The position numbers and the translations under genes were made by a program. The notes beneath the pieces were generated by a model. The model ran no database searches, was not told the origin of the DNA, and was given only the letters and a program-made list of their open reading frames with translations. Of a stretch of DNA of 64,000 bases, positions 34,391 to 45,497 are shown piece by piece. Position 1 is the first letter of the stretch. Every line of letters starts with the position of its first letter. Source of the DNA: Rhyzopertha dominica (taxonomy: Eukaryota > Arthropoda > Insecta > Coleoptera > Bostrichidae); contig QCXZ01000053.1 in NCBI GenBank assembly GCA_025024175.1, forward strand, positions 13,516,001 to 13,580,000, in the 5' to 3' direction.

Positions 34391-35765
34391 ACGGTCGCCC
34401 TGGCATACCATAAGCGGTAATGACGACGCTGGGTCCAGTAAGCATATATAGTATGCCGCATTAAGTGGAAAGAGTAAACTCTTATGGTATTAGTTTAACC
34501 AAATACGTTATTAGACGGTCGCCTTATATACGATAAGCTGTAATGACGAAGCTGGGTCCAGCAAGCGTATATAGTATGCCGTATTAAGTGGAAAGAATAA
34601 ACTCTTATTGTATTGGTTTACTCAAATACGTTATTAGACGGTCGCCATATATACGTTAGGCTGTAATCATGAAACTGGGGTCCAGTAAGCGTATGTAGTA
34701 AGCCGTATTAAGTGGAAAGTATAAACTCTTATCGTATTAGTCTAATTAAATACGTTATTAGACGGTCGCCTTATATACGATAATCCGTAATGGCGAAGCT
34801 GGGACCAACAAGCGTATATAGTATGCCGTTTTAAGTGTATAGAATAAACTCTTATTGTTTTAATGAAATACTTTATTAGACGGTGGCATTATATACTATA
34901 AGCTGTAATGACGAAGCTAGGTTCAGCAAACGTATGGAGTATGCCGTATTAAATGGAAAGAATAAACACTTGCGGTATTAGTTTTAGACGGTCGCCTTAT
35001 ATACGATAAACTGTAATGACGAAGCTGGGTCCACCAAACGTATATTATAAGCCTTATTAAGTAGAAGGAATAAACTCATTGTTTTGGTTTATCCACATAC
35101 GTTATTAGACGGTCGCCTTGTATACGATAAGCTGTAATGACGAAGCTGGGTCCAGCAGGAGTATATAGTTACCAGTATTAAGTGGAAAGAATAAACTCTT
35201 TTGGTATTAGTTTAACCAAATACGTTATTAGACAGTCGCCTTATATACGATAAGCTGTAATGACGTAGCTGGGTCCAGCATGAGTATATTAGCTGTATTA
35301 AGCGGAAAGAATAAATGGACTCTTATTTTTTTTGTTTATCCAAATAAGTTATTACACGGTCGCCTTGTATACGGTAAGCTGTAATGACGAAGCTGGGTCC
35401 AGCAAGCGTATATACTTATATAGTATGCCGTATTAAGTAGAACCAATAAATTCTTAAGGTATTAGTTTAACCAAATACGTTATTAGACGGCCGCCCTAGC
35501 AAACCATAATGGTGTTGGTTTAACCCAATACGTTGTTAGACGGTCGCCTTATATACGATAAGATGTAATGACGAAGCTGGTTCCAGCAAGCGTATATAGT
35601 ATGCCGTATTAAGTGGAAACAATGAATACTTATGGCATTAGTTTAACCAAATAAGGTATTAGACGTTCGCCTTATAAACGATAAGCTGGGTCCTGCAAGC
35701 GTATATACTTATATAGTATGTCGTATTAAGTGGAAACAATGAACTCTTATGGTATGAGTTTAACC
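34391..35765 (+). repeat. Satellite A array, forward orientation
   Basis: About 11 monomers with landmarks ATTAGACGGTCGCCTTATAT, ACGATAAGCTGTAATGACGA, AGCTGGGTCCAGCAAGCGTA, TATAGTATGCCGTATTAAGT, GGAAAGAATAAACTCTTATG and GTATTAGTTTAACCAAATAC. Ends at an A-to-B junction AAATACCTGA (about 35766). Confidence 0.92.
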
Positions 35766-35899
35766 AAATACCTGAGTTATATAATACCAACATTGTACCC
35801 GCAAGCATAACAGATTGTGTCACTTTAAATCAAACAGTATAGTCCCTTATACTATTATATTGAACAAAAGCGTTATTAGAAGGTAGACGTATCTTACTG
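35766..35899 (+). repeat. Satellite B, single monomer
   Basis: One B monomer between satellite A and the hammerhead element. It enters at ACCTGAGTTATATAATACCA. Confidence 0.85.
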
Positions 35900-36230
35900 T
35901 ACCATTGCTCTGGTATATAAGCAAAACCAGTTCTATGCCGTGTGGTCTACACTAGACCTAAACTGCACTGATGAGCTGTAATGACAGCGAAATAGTGTTA
36001 TCTGCATTTGGTTGAGGTGTAGACAGCACAGCATAGACATGCATTTTATGTATGTTGGTTCTTGCCGTTAGCATAAAGTGCCGTGGGGGCCTGCTGTCAA
36101 ATTGAAGCATGCCAATTTGTCAGGCTACAGGTCACTTCCTTTAGGAAGTAGTACCCGTTAAGGCAACTAGGTGGCTTTGTCATCATGTCAGAGTAATGCT
36201 GACAGATGGCATTGCTATCCTAAATTCTTA
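35900..36230 (+). mobile_element. Hammerhead-bearing element, copy 1
   Basis: About 330 bp unlike the satellite on both sides, starting near TACCATTGCTCTGG and ending near CCTAAATTCTTAC. It contains a full hammerhead ribozyme (35945-36024) and, near its end, a short hairpin (TGTCAG..CTGACA). It has no coding capacity. Related copies are at 40156-40412 and 45041-45281. Size, ribozyme and lack of ORF recall animal retrozymes, which depend on Penelope-like reverse transcriptase. That link is inference. Confidence 0.75.
35945..36024 (+). ncRNA. Type I hammerhead ribozyme, copy 1
   Basis: All core boxes are present in order: CTGATGA (35968-35974); stem II GCTGT/ACAGC with loop AATG (35975-35988); GAAA (35989-35992); stem III ATA/TAT closed by GTGT; cleavage position C36002 after TAT. 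Stem I pairs TGCA with TGCA next to the core, and after an internal loop GTCTACAC (35945-35952) pairs with GTGTAGAC (36017-36024). The open helix is stem I, hence type I. The very short stem III is typical of retroelement hammerheads, which often act as dimers. Confidence 0.85.
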
Positions 36231-39200
36231 CCTTATACTATTATATTGAGCTAATGCATTATTAGAAGCTACACGTATCTTCCTGATTCATATAATAACA
36301 GCATTGAACCCAGCAAGCATAACAGATTGTGTTGCTTTAAAGCAAACAATATAGTCCCTTACACTATCATATCGGGCAAAAGCGTTATTAGAAGCGAGAC
36401 GTATCTTCCGTACTCATATAATACCAGCATTATACCCAGCAAGCCATAACATATTGTCACGCTTTACAGCAAACAAAATAGTCCCTTACACTATTATATC
36501 GAGCAAGAGCGTTAGAAGCTAGACGTATCTTCCTGATTCATATAATAACAGCATTGTACCCTGCAAGCATGACAGATTGTGTGGTTTAAATCAAACAATA
36601 CAGTTCCGTATACTGTTATACTGAACAAAAGCGTTTATAGAAGTTAGATTTATCTACCTGAATCACATAATACCAGAATTGTACCCAGCAAGCTTAACAG
36701 ATTGTGTAGCTTTAAGTCAAACAATATAGTTCCTTATACTGTTATACCGAGCAAAAGCGCTATTAGAAGGTAGACGTGTCTTCTTGACTCATATAATGGC
36801 AGCATTGTACCCAGCAAGCATAACAAATTGTGTCGCTTTAAATCAAACAATATAGTTCCTTATACTGTTATACGGAGCAAAAGCGCTTTTAGAAGGTAGA
36901 AGTGTCTTCCTGATTCATATAATAACAGCATTGTACCAGGCAAGCAAACACAATGTGTCGCTTTAAATCCAACAATTTAGTCCCTTATACTATCATATTG
37001 AGCAAAAGCGTTAGTAGAAGCTATACGTATATTCCTGATTCATATAATAACAGCATTGTACCCAGCAAGCATATCAGATTGTGTCGCTTTACAGCAAATA
37101 TAGTCCCTTATACTATTATATCGAGCAAAAGCGGTAGTAGAAGCTAGACGTATCTACCTGAATCATATAATACCAGCATTGCACCCAGCAAGCATAACAA
37201 ATTGTCTCTTTAAGTCAAACAATATAGTTCCTTATACTGTTATATTGAAAAAATGCGTTTATAGAAGGTAGACGTATCTACCTGAATCATATAATATCAG
37301 CATTGTACCCAGCAAGCATAACAGATGTGTCGCTTTAAATCAAACAACATTGTCCCTTATACTATTATACCAAGCAAAAGCGCTTTTAGGAAGTAGACGT
37401 GTCTTCCTGATTCATATAATAACAGCATTGTGCCAGGCAAGCATAACACNATGTGTCGCTTTAAATCCAACAATTTCGTCCCTTATACTATCATATTGTG
37501 CAAAAGCGTTATTAGAAGCTACACGTATATTCCTGATTCATATAATAACAGCATTGTATCCAGCAAGCATAACTGATTGTGTCGCTTTATAGCAAACAAT
37601 TTAGTNCCTTATACTATTATATCNAGCAAAAGCGTTAGTAGAAGCTAGACGTATCTACCTGAATCATATAATACCAGCATNGTACCAAGCAAGCATAACA
37701 GATTGTCTAGTTATATCAAACAATATAGTTCCTTATACTGTTATATTGAAAAAAAGCGTTTATATAAGGTAGACGTATCTACCTGAATCATATAATATCA
37801 GCATTGTACCCAACAAGCATAACAGATTGTGTCGCTTTAAATCAAACAATAAAGTCCCTTATACTCTCATATTGAACACAAGCATTATTAGAAGCTAGAC
37901 GTATCTTCTTGACTCATATAATACCAGCATTGTACCCAGCAAGCATAACAGATTGTGACGCTTTAAATCAAACAATATACTTCCTCATACTGTTATATTG
38001 AAAAAAAGTGTTTATAGAAGGTAGATGTATCTACCTGAATCATATAATATCAGCATTGTACCCTGCAAGCATGACAGATTGTGTGGCTTTAAATCAAACA
38101 ATACAGTTCCTTATACTGTTATACTGAACAAAAGCGTTTATAAAAGTTAGATTTATCTACCCGAATCATATAATACCAGAATTGTACCCAGCAAGCGTAA
38201 CAGATTGTGTAGCTTTAAGTCAAACAATATGGTTCCTTATACTGTTATACCGAGCAAAAGCGCTATTAGAAGCTAGACGTATCTTCTTGACTCATATAAT
38301 ACCAGCATTGTACCCAGCAAGCTTAACAGACTGTCGCTTTAAATCAAACAATATAGTCCCTTATACTATTAAACCAAGCAAAAGCGCTTTTAGGAAGTAG
38401 ACGTGTCTTCCTGATTCATATAATAACAGCATTGTACCAGGCAAGCATAACACAATGTGTCGCTTTAAATCCAACAATTTAGTCCCTTATACTATCATAT
38501 TGTGCAAAAGCGTTATTAAAAGCTACACGTATATTCCTGATTCATATAATAACAGCATTGTATCCAGCAAGCATAACAGATTGTGTCGCTTTAAATCAAA
38601 CAATTTAGTCCCTTATACTATTATATTGAGCAAAAGCGTTATTAGAAGATAGACATATCTTACTCACCCATATAATACCAGCATTGTAACCAGCAAGCAT
38701 AACAGATTGTGTCGCTTTAAATCAAAAAATTATAGTCCCTTATACTATTATATTGAGCAAAAGCGTTATTAGAAGATAGACGTATCTTACTCACCCATAT
38801 AATACCAGCATTGTACCCAGCAAGCATAACAGATTGTGTCGCTTTAAATCAAACAATTTAGTCCCTTATACTATTATATTGAGCAAAAGCGTTATTAGAA
38901 GATAGACGTATCTTACCCATATAATACCAGCATTGTACCCAGCAAGCATAACAGATTGTGTCGCTTTAAATCAAACAATTTAGTCCTTTATACTATTATA
39001 TTGAGCAAAAGCGTTATTAGAAGATAGACGTATCTTACTCACCCATATAATACCAGCATTGTACCCAGCAAGCATAAAAGATTGTGTCGCTTTAAATCAA
39101 ACAATATAGTCCCTTATACTATCATACTGAACACAAGCGTTATTAGAATATAGACGTATCTTACCCATATAATACCAGCATTGTACCCAGCAAGCATAAC

Positions 39201-39495
39201 AGATTGTGTCGCTTTAAATCAAACAATTTAGTCCTTTATACTATTATATTGAGCAAAAGCGTTATTAGAAGATAGACGTATCTTACTCACCCATATAATA
39301 CCAGCATTGCACCCAGCAAGCATAACAAATTGTGTTGACTTAAATAAGACAATATAATTCCTTATAATATTATATTGAACAACAGCGTTATTGTAAGGTA
39401 GACGTATCTTACTGACTCTTATAATACCAGCATTGTACCCAGCAAGCAAAACAGAATGTGTCAGTTTAAATCAAACAATATAGTCCCTTATACTA
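36231..39495 (+). repeat. Satellite B array
   Basis: About 26 monomers of B with local variants: TTAGGAAGTAGACGTGTCTTCC, ACACAATGTGTCG and CTACACGTATATTCC subtypes. Long open frames through it recur with the monomer and are repeat artefacts. It changes to satellite A at about 39495-39510 (GTTAATAGATGGTCGCC). N bases lie at about 37450 and 37606-37681. Confidence 0.92.
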
Positions 39496-40155
39496 TTATA
39501 TTGAAAATAGCGTTAATAGATGGTCGCCTTGTATACGATAAGCTGTAATGACGAAGCTGGGTCCAGCATGAATATATAGCATGCCGTATTAAGTGAAAAT
39601 AATGAATTCTTATGGTATTAGTTTAACCAAATACGTTATTAGACATTCGCCTTATATATGATAAGCCGTAATGACGAAGCTGGGTCCAGCAAGCGTATAT
39701 AGTATGCCGTATTAAGTGGAAAGAATTAACACTTATGGTATTAGTTTAACCAAATACGTTATTAGACGGTCGCCTTGTATACGATAAGCTGTAATGACGA
39801 AGCTGGGTGCAGCATGAATATATAGTATGCCGTATTAAGAAAAAGAATAAACTCTTTTGGTATTAGTTTAACCAAATACGTTATTAGGCGGTCGCCTTAT
39901 ATACGATAAACTGTAATGACGAAGCTGGCTCCACCAAACGTATATTGTATGCCGTATTAAGTGGAAGGAATAAACTCTTATTGTTTCGATTTATTCAAAT
40001 AGGTTATTAGACAGTCGCCTTGTATACGATAAGCTGTAACGACGATGCTGGGTCCAGCAGGAGTATATAGTTACCCGTATTAAATGGAAGGAATAAACTC
40101 TTTTTGTATTAGTTTAACCAAATACGTTATTAGACGGTCGCCTTATATACGGAAA
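39496..40155 (+). repeat. Satellite A array
   Basis: About five A monomers. The last one is cut inside TTATATACGATAAGC and fused to hammerhead element copy 2. Confidence 0.9.
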
Positions 40156-40412
40156 GCGAAATAGTACTATCTGCAGTTGGTTGAGGTGTAGACAGCACAG
40201 CATAGACATGCATTTTGTGTATGTTGGTTCTTGCCGTTAGCATAAAGTGCCGTGGGGGCCTGCTGTTAAATTGAAGTATGCAGTTGCACGCCAATTTGTC
40301 AGGTTACAGGTCACTTCCTTTAGGAAGTAGTACCCGTTAAGGCAGCTAGGTGGCTTTGCCATCATGTCAGTGTAATGCTGACAGATGGCATTGCCATCCT
40401 AAATTCTTACCT
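40156..40412 (+). mobile_element. Hammerhead-bearing element, copy 2 (5'-truncated)
   Basis: Begins inside the ribozyme core (AGCGAAATAG, GAAA at 40158-40161) and keeps the 3' half of stem I (GTGTAGAC, 40186-40193), so it cannot fold into a complete hammerhead. The rest aligns with copy 1 and has the same 3' junction with satellite B (CTAAATTCTTAC then CTTATACTATTATATTG). Copies 1 and 2 therefore spread by duplication within the array. Confidence 0.75.
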
Positions 40413-43065
40413 TATACTATTATATTGTGCTAAAGCATTATTAGAATCTACACCTATCTTCCTGAATCATATAATAACAGCATTGAACACAGCAAGCATA
40501 ACAGATTGTGTTGCTTTAAAGCAAACAAGATAGTCCCTTACACTATTATATCGAGCACGAGCGTTAGAAGATAGACGTATCTTCCTGATTCATATAATAA
40601 CAGCATTGTACCCTGCAAGCATGACAGAACCCAGCAAGCATAACAGATTGTGCCGCTTTAGATCAAACAATATAGTCCCTTATACTATTATATCGAGCAA
40701 AAGCGTTAGAAGTTAGACGTATCTACCTGAATCATATAATAACAGCATTGTACCCTGCAAGCATGACAGATTGTGTGGCTTTAAATCAAACAATACAGTT
40801 CCTTATAATGTAATACTGAACAAAACCGTTTATAGAAGTTAGATTTATCTACCTGAATCATATAAATACCAGAATTGTACCCAGCAAGCATAACAGATGG
40901 TGTAGCTTTAAGTCAAACAATATAGTTCCTTATACTGTTATACCGAGCAAAAGCGCTATTAGAAGCTAGACGTATCTTCTTGACCCATATAATACCAGCA
41001 TTGTACCCAGCAAGCATAACAGATTGTGTCGCTTTAAATCCAACAATTTAGTCCCTTATACTGTCATATTGAGCAAAAGCGTTATTAGAAGCTACACGTA
41101 TATTCCTGATTCATATAATAACAGCATTGTACCCAGCAAGCTTAACAGATTGTGTCGCTTTACAGCAAACAATATAGTCCCTTATACTATCATATTGAAC
41201 ACAAGCGTTATTAGAATTATTGACTCATATATTACCAGCATTGTACCCAGCAAGAATAACAGTTTGCGTCGTTTTAAATCAAACAATATAGTCCCTTATA
41301 CTATTACACCAAGCAAAAGCGCTTTTAGGAAGTAGACGTGTCTTCCTGATTCATATAATAACAGCATTGCACCAGGCAACCAGACAATGTGTCGTTTGAA
41401 TCCAACAATTTAGCCCCTTATACTATGATATTGAGCAAAAGCGTTATTAGAAGCTACACATATATTCCTGATTCACATAATATCAGCATTGTACCCAGCA
41501 AGCATAACAGATTGTGTCGCTTTAAATCAAGCAATATAGTCCCTTATACTATTATACCAAGCAAAAGCGCTTTTAGGAAGTAGACGTGTCTTCCTGATTC
41601 ATATAATAACAGCATTGTACCAGGCAAGAATAACACAATGTGTCGCTTCAAATCCAACAATTTAGTCCCTAATACTATCATATCGAGCAAAGGCGTTATT
41701 AGAAGCTACATGTATATTCCTGATTCATATAATAACAGCATTGTACCCAGCAAGCATAACAGATAGTGTCGCTTTAAATCAAACAATATAATCCCTTATA
41801 CTATCATATTGAACACAAGCGTTATTAGAAGCTAGACGTATCTTCTTGACTCATATAATACCAGCATTGCACCCAGCAAGCATAACAAATTGTGCTGACT
41901 TAAATCAGACAATATAGTTCCTTATAATATTATATAGAACAAAAGCGTATTGGAAGGTAGACGTATCTTACTGACTCATATAATACCAGCATTGTACCCA
42001 GCAAGCAAAACAGAATGTGTCAGTTTCAATCAAACAATATAGTCCCTTATACTATTATATTGAACAAAAGCGTTAGAAGCTAGACGTATCTACCTGAATC
42101 ATATAATACCAGCATTGTACCCAGCAAGCANAACAGATTGTGTCGCATTAAATCAAACAATATAATCNCTTATACTATTATACCAAGCAAAAGCGCTTTT
42201 AGGAAGTAGACGTGTCTTCCTGATTCACATAACAGCATTATACCAGGCAAGCATAACACAATGTGTCGCTTTAATTCCAACAATTTAGTCCCTTATACTA
42301 TCATATTGTGCAAAAGCGTTATTAGAAGCTACACGTATATTCCTGATTCATATAATAACAGCATTGTACCCAGCAAGCATAACAGATTGTGCCGCTTTAC
42401 AGCAAACAACATAGTCCCTTATACTACTATATCGAGCAAAAGCGTTAGAAGCTAGACGTATCTACCTGAATCATANAATACCAGCATTNTACCCAGCAAG
42501 CATAACAGATTGTGTCGCATTAAATCAAACAATATAATCCCTTATACTATTATACCAAGCAAAAGCGCTTTTAGGAAGTAGACGTGTCTTCCTGATTCAC
42601 ATAACAGCATTATACCAGGCAAGCATAACACAATGTGTCGCTTTAAATCCAACAATTTAGTCCCTTATACTATCATATTGTGCAAAAGCGTTATTAGAAG
42701 CTACACGTATATTCCTGATTCATATAATAACAGCATTGTACCCAGCAAGCATAACAGATTGTGCCGCTTTACAGCAAACAACATAGTCCCTTATACTACT
42801 ATATCGAGCAAAAGCGTTAGAAGCTAGACGTATCTACCTGAATCATATAATACCAGCATTGTACCCAGCAAGCATAACAGATTGTGTCGCTTTAAATTAA
42901 ACAATATAATCCCCTATACTATCATATTAAACAAAAGCGTTATTGGAAGGAAGACGTATCTTACTGACTCATATAATACCAGCATAGTATCCAGCAAGCA
43001 AAACAGAATGTGTCAGTTTAAATCAAACAATATAGCCCTTATACTATTATATTGAACAAGAGCAT
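40413..43065 (+). repeat. Satellite B array with higher-order repeat
   Basis: About 21 monomers. A three-monomer unit of 372 bp is duplicated almost exactly around 42240-42611 and 42612-42983. Ends at a B-to-A junction near 43066. Confidence 0.92.
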
Positions 43066-43862
43066 TATTAGACGGTCGCCCTTGCATACCATAACCGGTA
43101 AAGACGACGCAGGGTCCAGCAAGCATATATAGTATGCCGTATTAGGTGGAAAGAATAAACTCTTATTGTATTAGTTTAATCAAATAAATTATCAGACGGT
43201 CGCCTTGTATACGATAAGCTGTAATGACGAAGCTGGGTCCGGCAGGAGTATATAGTCACCCGTATTAAGTGGAAAGAATAAACTCTTATTGTTTTGGTTT
43301 ATCCAAATACGTTATTAGACGGTCGCCTTGTATATGATATGCTGTAATGACGAAGCTGGGTCCATCAGGAGTATATAGTATGCCGTAGTAAGTGCAAAGA
43401 ATAAACTCTTAAGGTAATAGTTTAACCAAATACGTTATTAGACGGTCGCCTTATATACGTTAAGCTGTAATGATTGAGCTGGATCCAGCAAGCTTATATA
43501 GTATGCCGTATTAAGTAGAAACAATGAACTCTTTTAGTATGAATTTAATCAAATACCTGACTCATATAATACCATCATTATACGCAGCAAGCATAACAGA
43601 TTGTGTCACTTTAATTCAAACAATATAGTCCCTTATAATATTATATTGAATAAAAGTGTTATTAGACGGTTTGGCCCGGCATACCATAAGCTGTAATGAC
43701 GAAGCTGGTCCAGCATTAATATATGGTATGCCGTATTAAGTGGAAATAATAAACTCTTATGGTATTAGTTTAACCAAATATGTTATTAGACGGTCGCCTT
43801 ATATATGATAAGCCGTAATGACGAAGCTGGGTCCAGCAAGCGTATATAGTATGTCGTATTAA
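43066..43862 (+). repeat. Satellite A with one embedded B monomer
   Basis: A monomers to about 43552, one B monomer (about 43553-43660), then A again to the TTAA at 43859-43862 where a MITE is inserted. The A-to-B junction (AAATACCTGA) and B-to-A junction (GTTATTAGACGG) are the same as elsewhere in the window. Confidence 0.88.
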
Positions 43863-44775
43863 GAGGGGCGTTTACCTAGAGCGAAATGGGTCATTTTAAG
43901 CACCTACCGTTTTACATTTAACCGAGTTATTCGAAACTCTTTCGAAGTGAAATTTCGACATCGTCATGACAAAATATGTAGCTACAACGTAGAGTTCGAG
44001 TTTTTTCTGAATTTGGTAGGGTAATGTAAATATTAGTTGTTATATTTTGCTCAAAAATGCGTATTTTTGGCGAGCTATTTCTCGAAAACTAAGGCACATA
44101 AACGAAAAAATCGAACTCCACGTTGTAGCTGCATATTTCTTTGTACACTACCAAAAACATGAGCACGATAAATGAGGTAAAAACATTCAAAAAATCTAAA
44201 ACCGCAAACCCTTCCATCACGAGAGCGAAATGCGAATGCCCATCCCCACTAGGTCCGTCGCGTGGTATCCAGTGAACAGTGAGGCTTAGATACAAACCGG
44301 TCGGGAATGATCCAGCGGTATACGATCTATTCCGATATGACTGAATTTCTAAGATTGTATGTCTAAATACACGTGACAAGTTTAATGTTAAAAGCTCTTT
44401 CACATTAATTTACTGTCTGCCGAAGCAATGGGGAGGCGGAAGGAAAATTATTATAAAAGTTCCTCCAGAAATCATAGTCGACATGCAGTTAGAATGAAAT
44501 GTTCATCTTTACAGAAATAAATGGGTTATTCCATATTTTAATAACCTGGTATAATATCATAGTAAGTTACTATTATCATGCTTACTTTTTTATGCACACG
44601 CTACAGTCAGCAATTTTCCGAATATTAGTTTAGCCCCTCTGTTGCTCGTACATACGAACATACGATCTCTGCGTGATTTCAATCTATCGGCTACCCTCTT
44701 ACGTCCCATGTCCCGCTAGTAATATGGGTTGCATAGTTTACATTTCTGCCCGATCGCTCCAAGTAAATGCCCCTC
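43863..44775. mobile_element. piggyBac-like MITE with TTAA duplication
   Basis: The 913 bp insert starts GAGGGGCGTTTACCTAGAGC and ends with the near-perfect complement ending GCCCCTC. It is flanked on both sides by TTAA (43859-43862 and 44776-44779), and the flanks rejoin into a normal satellite A sequence. TTAA duplication with such ends is the piggyBac hallmark. There is an internal inverted pair near 43978 and 44112 (GTAGCTACAACGTAGAGTTC and its complement). No transposase frame is present, so it is non-autonomous. Confidence 0.85.
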
Positions 44776-45040
44776 TTAAGTGGAAACAATGAGTTCTGAT
44801 GGTATTAGTTTAACCAAATACGTTTTTAGACGGTTGCCCTAGGATATCATAGGCTGGGTCCAGCAAGCATATATAGTATGCCGTATTAAGTGGAAAGAAT
44901 TAACACTTATGGTATTAGTTTAACCAAATACGTTATTAGACGGTCGCCTTGTATAAGNTAAGCTGTAATGACGAAGCTGGGTGCAGCATGAATATATAGT
45001 ATGCCGTATTAAGTAGAAAGAATAAACTCTTTTGGTTTTA
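44776..45040 (+). repeat. Satellite A array
   Basis: About two A monomers between the MITE and hammerhead element copy 3. It ends in CTTTTGGTTTTA (45029-45040), which is repeated after that element. Confidence 0.88.
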
Positions 45041-45281
45041 AAATGCATGTCTATGCTGTGCTGTCTACACCTCAACCAAGTGCAGATAGTACTATTTCGC
45101 TGTCATTACAGCTCATCAGTGCAGTTTAGGTCTAGTGTAGACAACACGGCATAGAACTGGTTTTGCTTATATACCAAAGCAATGGTACGACGAAAGTAAG
45201 AATTTATGATGGCAATGCCAGGTGGCTTTGTCATCATGTCAGTGTAATACTGACAGATGGCATTGCCATCCTAAATTCTTT
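45041..45281 (-). mobile_element. Hammerhead-bearing element, copy 3, with target duplication
   Basis: The 241 bp insert is flanked by a 12-base duplication CTTTTGGTTTTA (45029-45040 and 45282-45293). 45041 to about 45186 is the reverse complement of the ribozyme-containing half of copy 1, preceded on that strand by the element's own tail end (complement of 45193-45216). The plus-strand remainder is the element's 3' tail. So a tail-to-head junction and an inverted tail are joined in one insertion. Confidence 0.75.
45063..45142 (-). ncRNA. Type I hammerhead ribozyme, copy 3
   Basis: Minus strand: GTCTACAC (45142-45135), CTGATGA (45119-45113), stem II GCTGT/ACAGC with loop AATG, GAAA (45098-45095), stem III ATA-GTAC-TAT, cleavage C, and stem I TGCA and GTGTAGAC (45070-45063). 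The core and both outer helices are preserved relative to copy 1. The differences fall in the stem III loop and the stem I internal loop, as expected for a constrained RNA. Confidence 0.85.
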
Positions 45282-45497
45282 CTTTTGGTTTTAGTTTAAC
45301 CAAATACGTTATTAGGCGGTCGCCTTATATACGATAAGCTGTAATGACGAAGCTGGGTCCAGCATGAATATATAGTTAGCCGTATTAAGTGGAAAGAATA
45401 AGCTCTTATTGTTTTGGTTTATCCAAATACGTTATTAGGCGGTCGCCTTGTATACGATAAGCTGTAATGATGAAGCTGGGTCCAGCATGAGTATATA
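45282..45497 (+). repeat. Satellite A array
   Basis: Nearly two A monomers between the hammerhead element and the Tc1 element. It ends at a TA (45496-45497). Confidence 0.88.

Noticed and set aside
36953..42827. Many open frames of 60-104 codons (MCRFKSNN..VPYTI.. type) repeated through satellite B
   Set aside because: They recur with the satellite monomer because its length is often near a multiple of three. Neighbouring monomers break them, and no start context or conserved product is evident.
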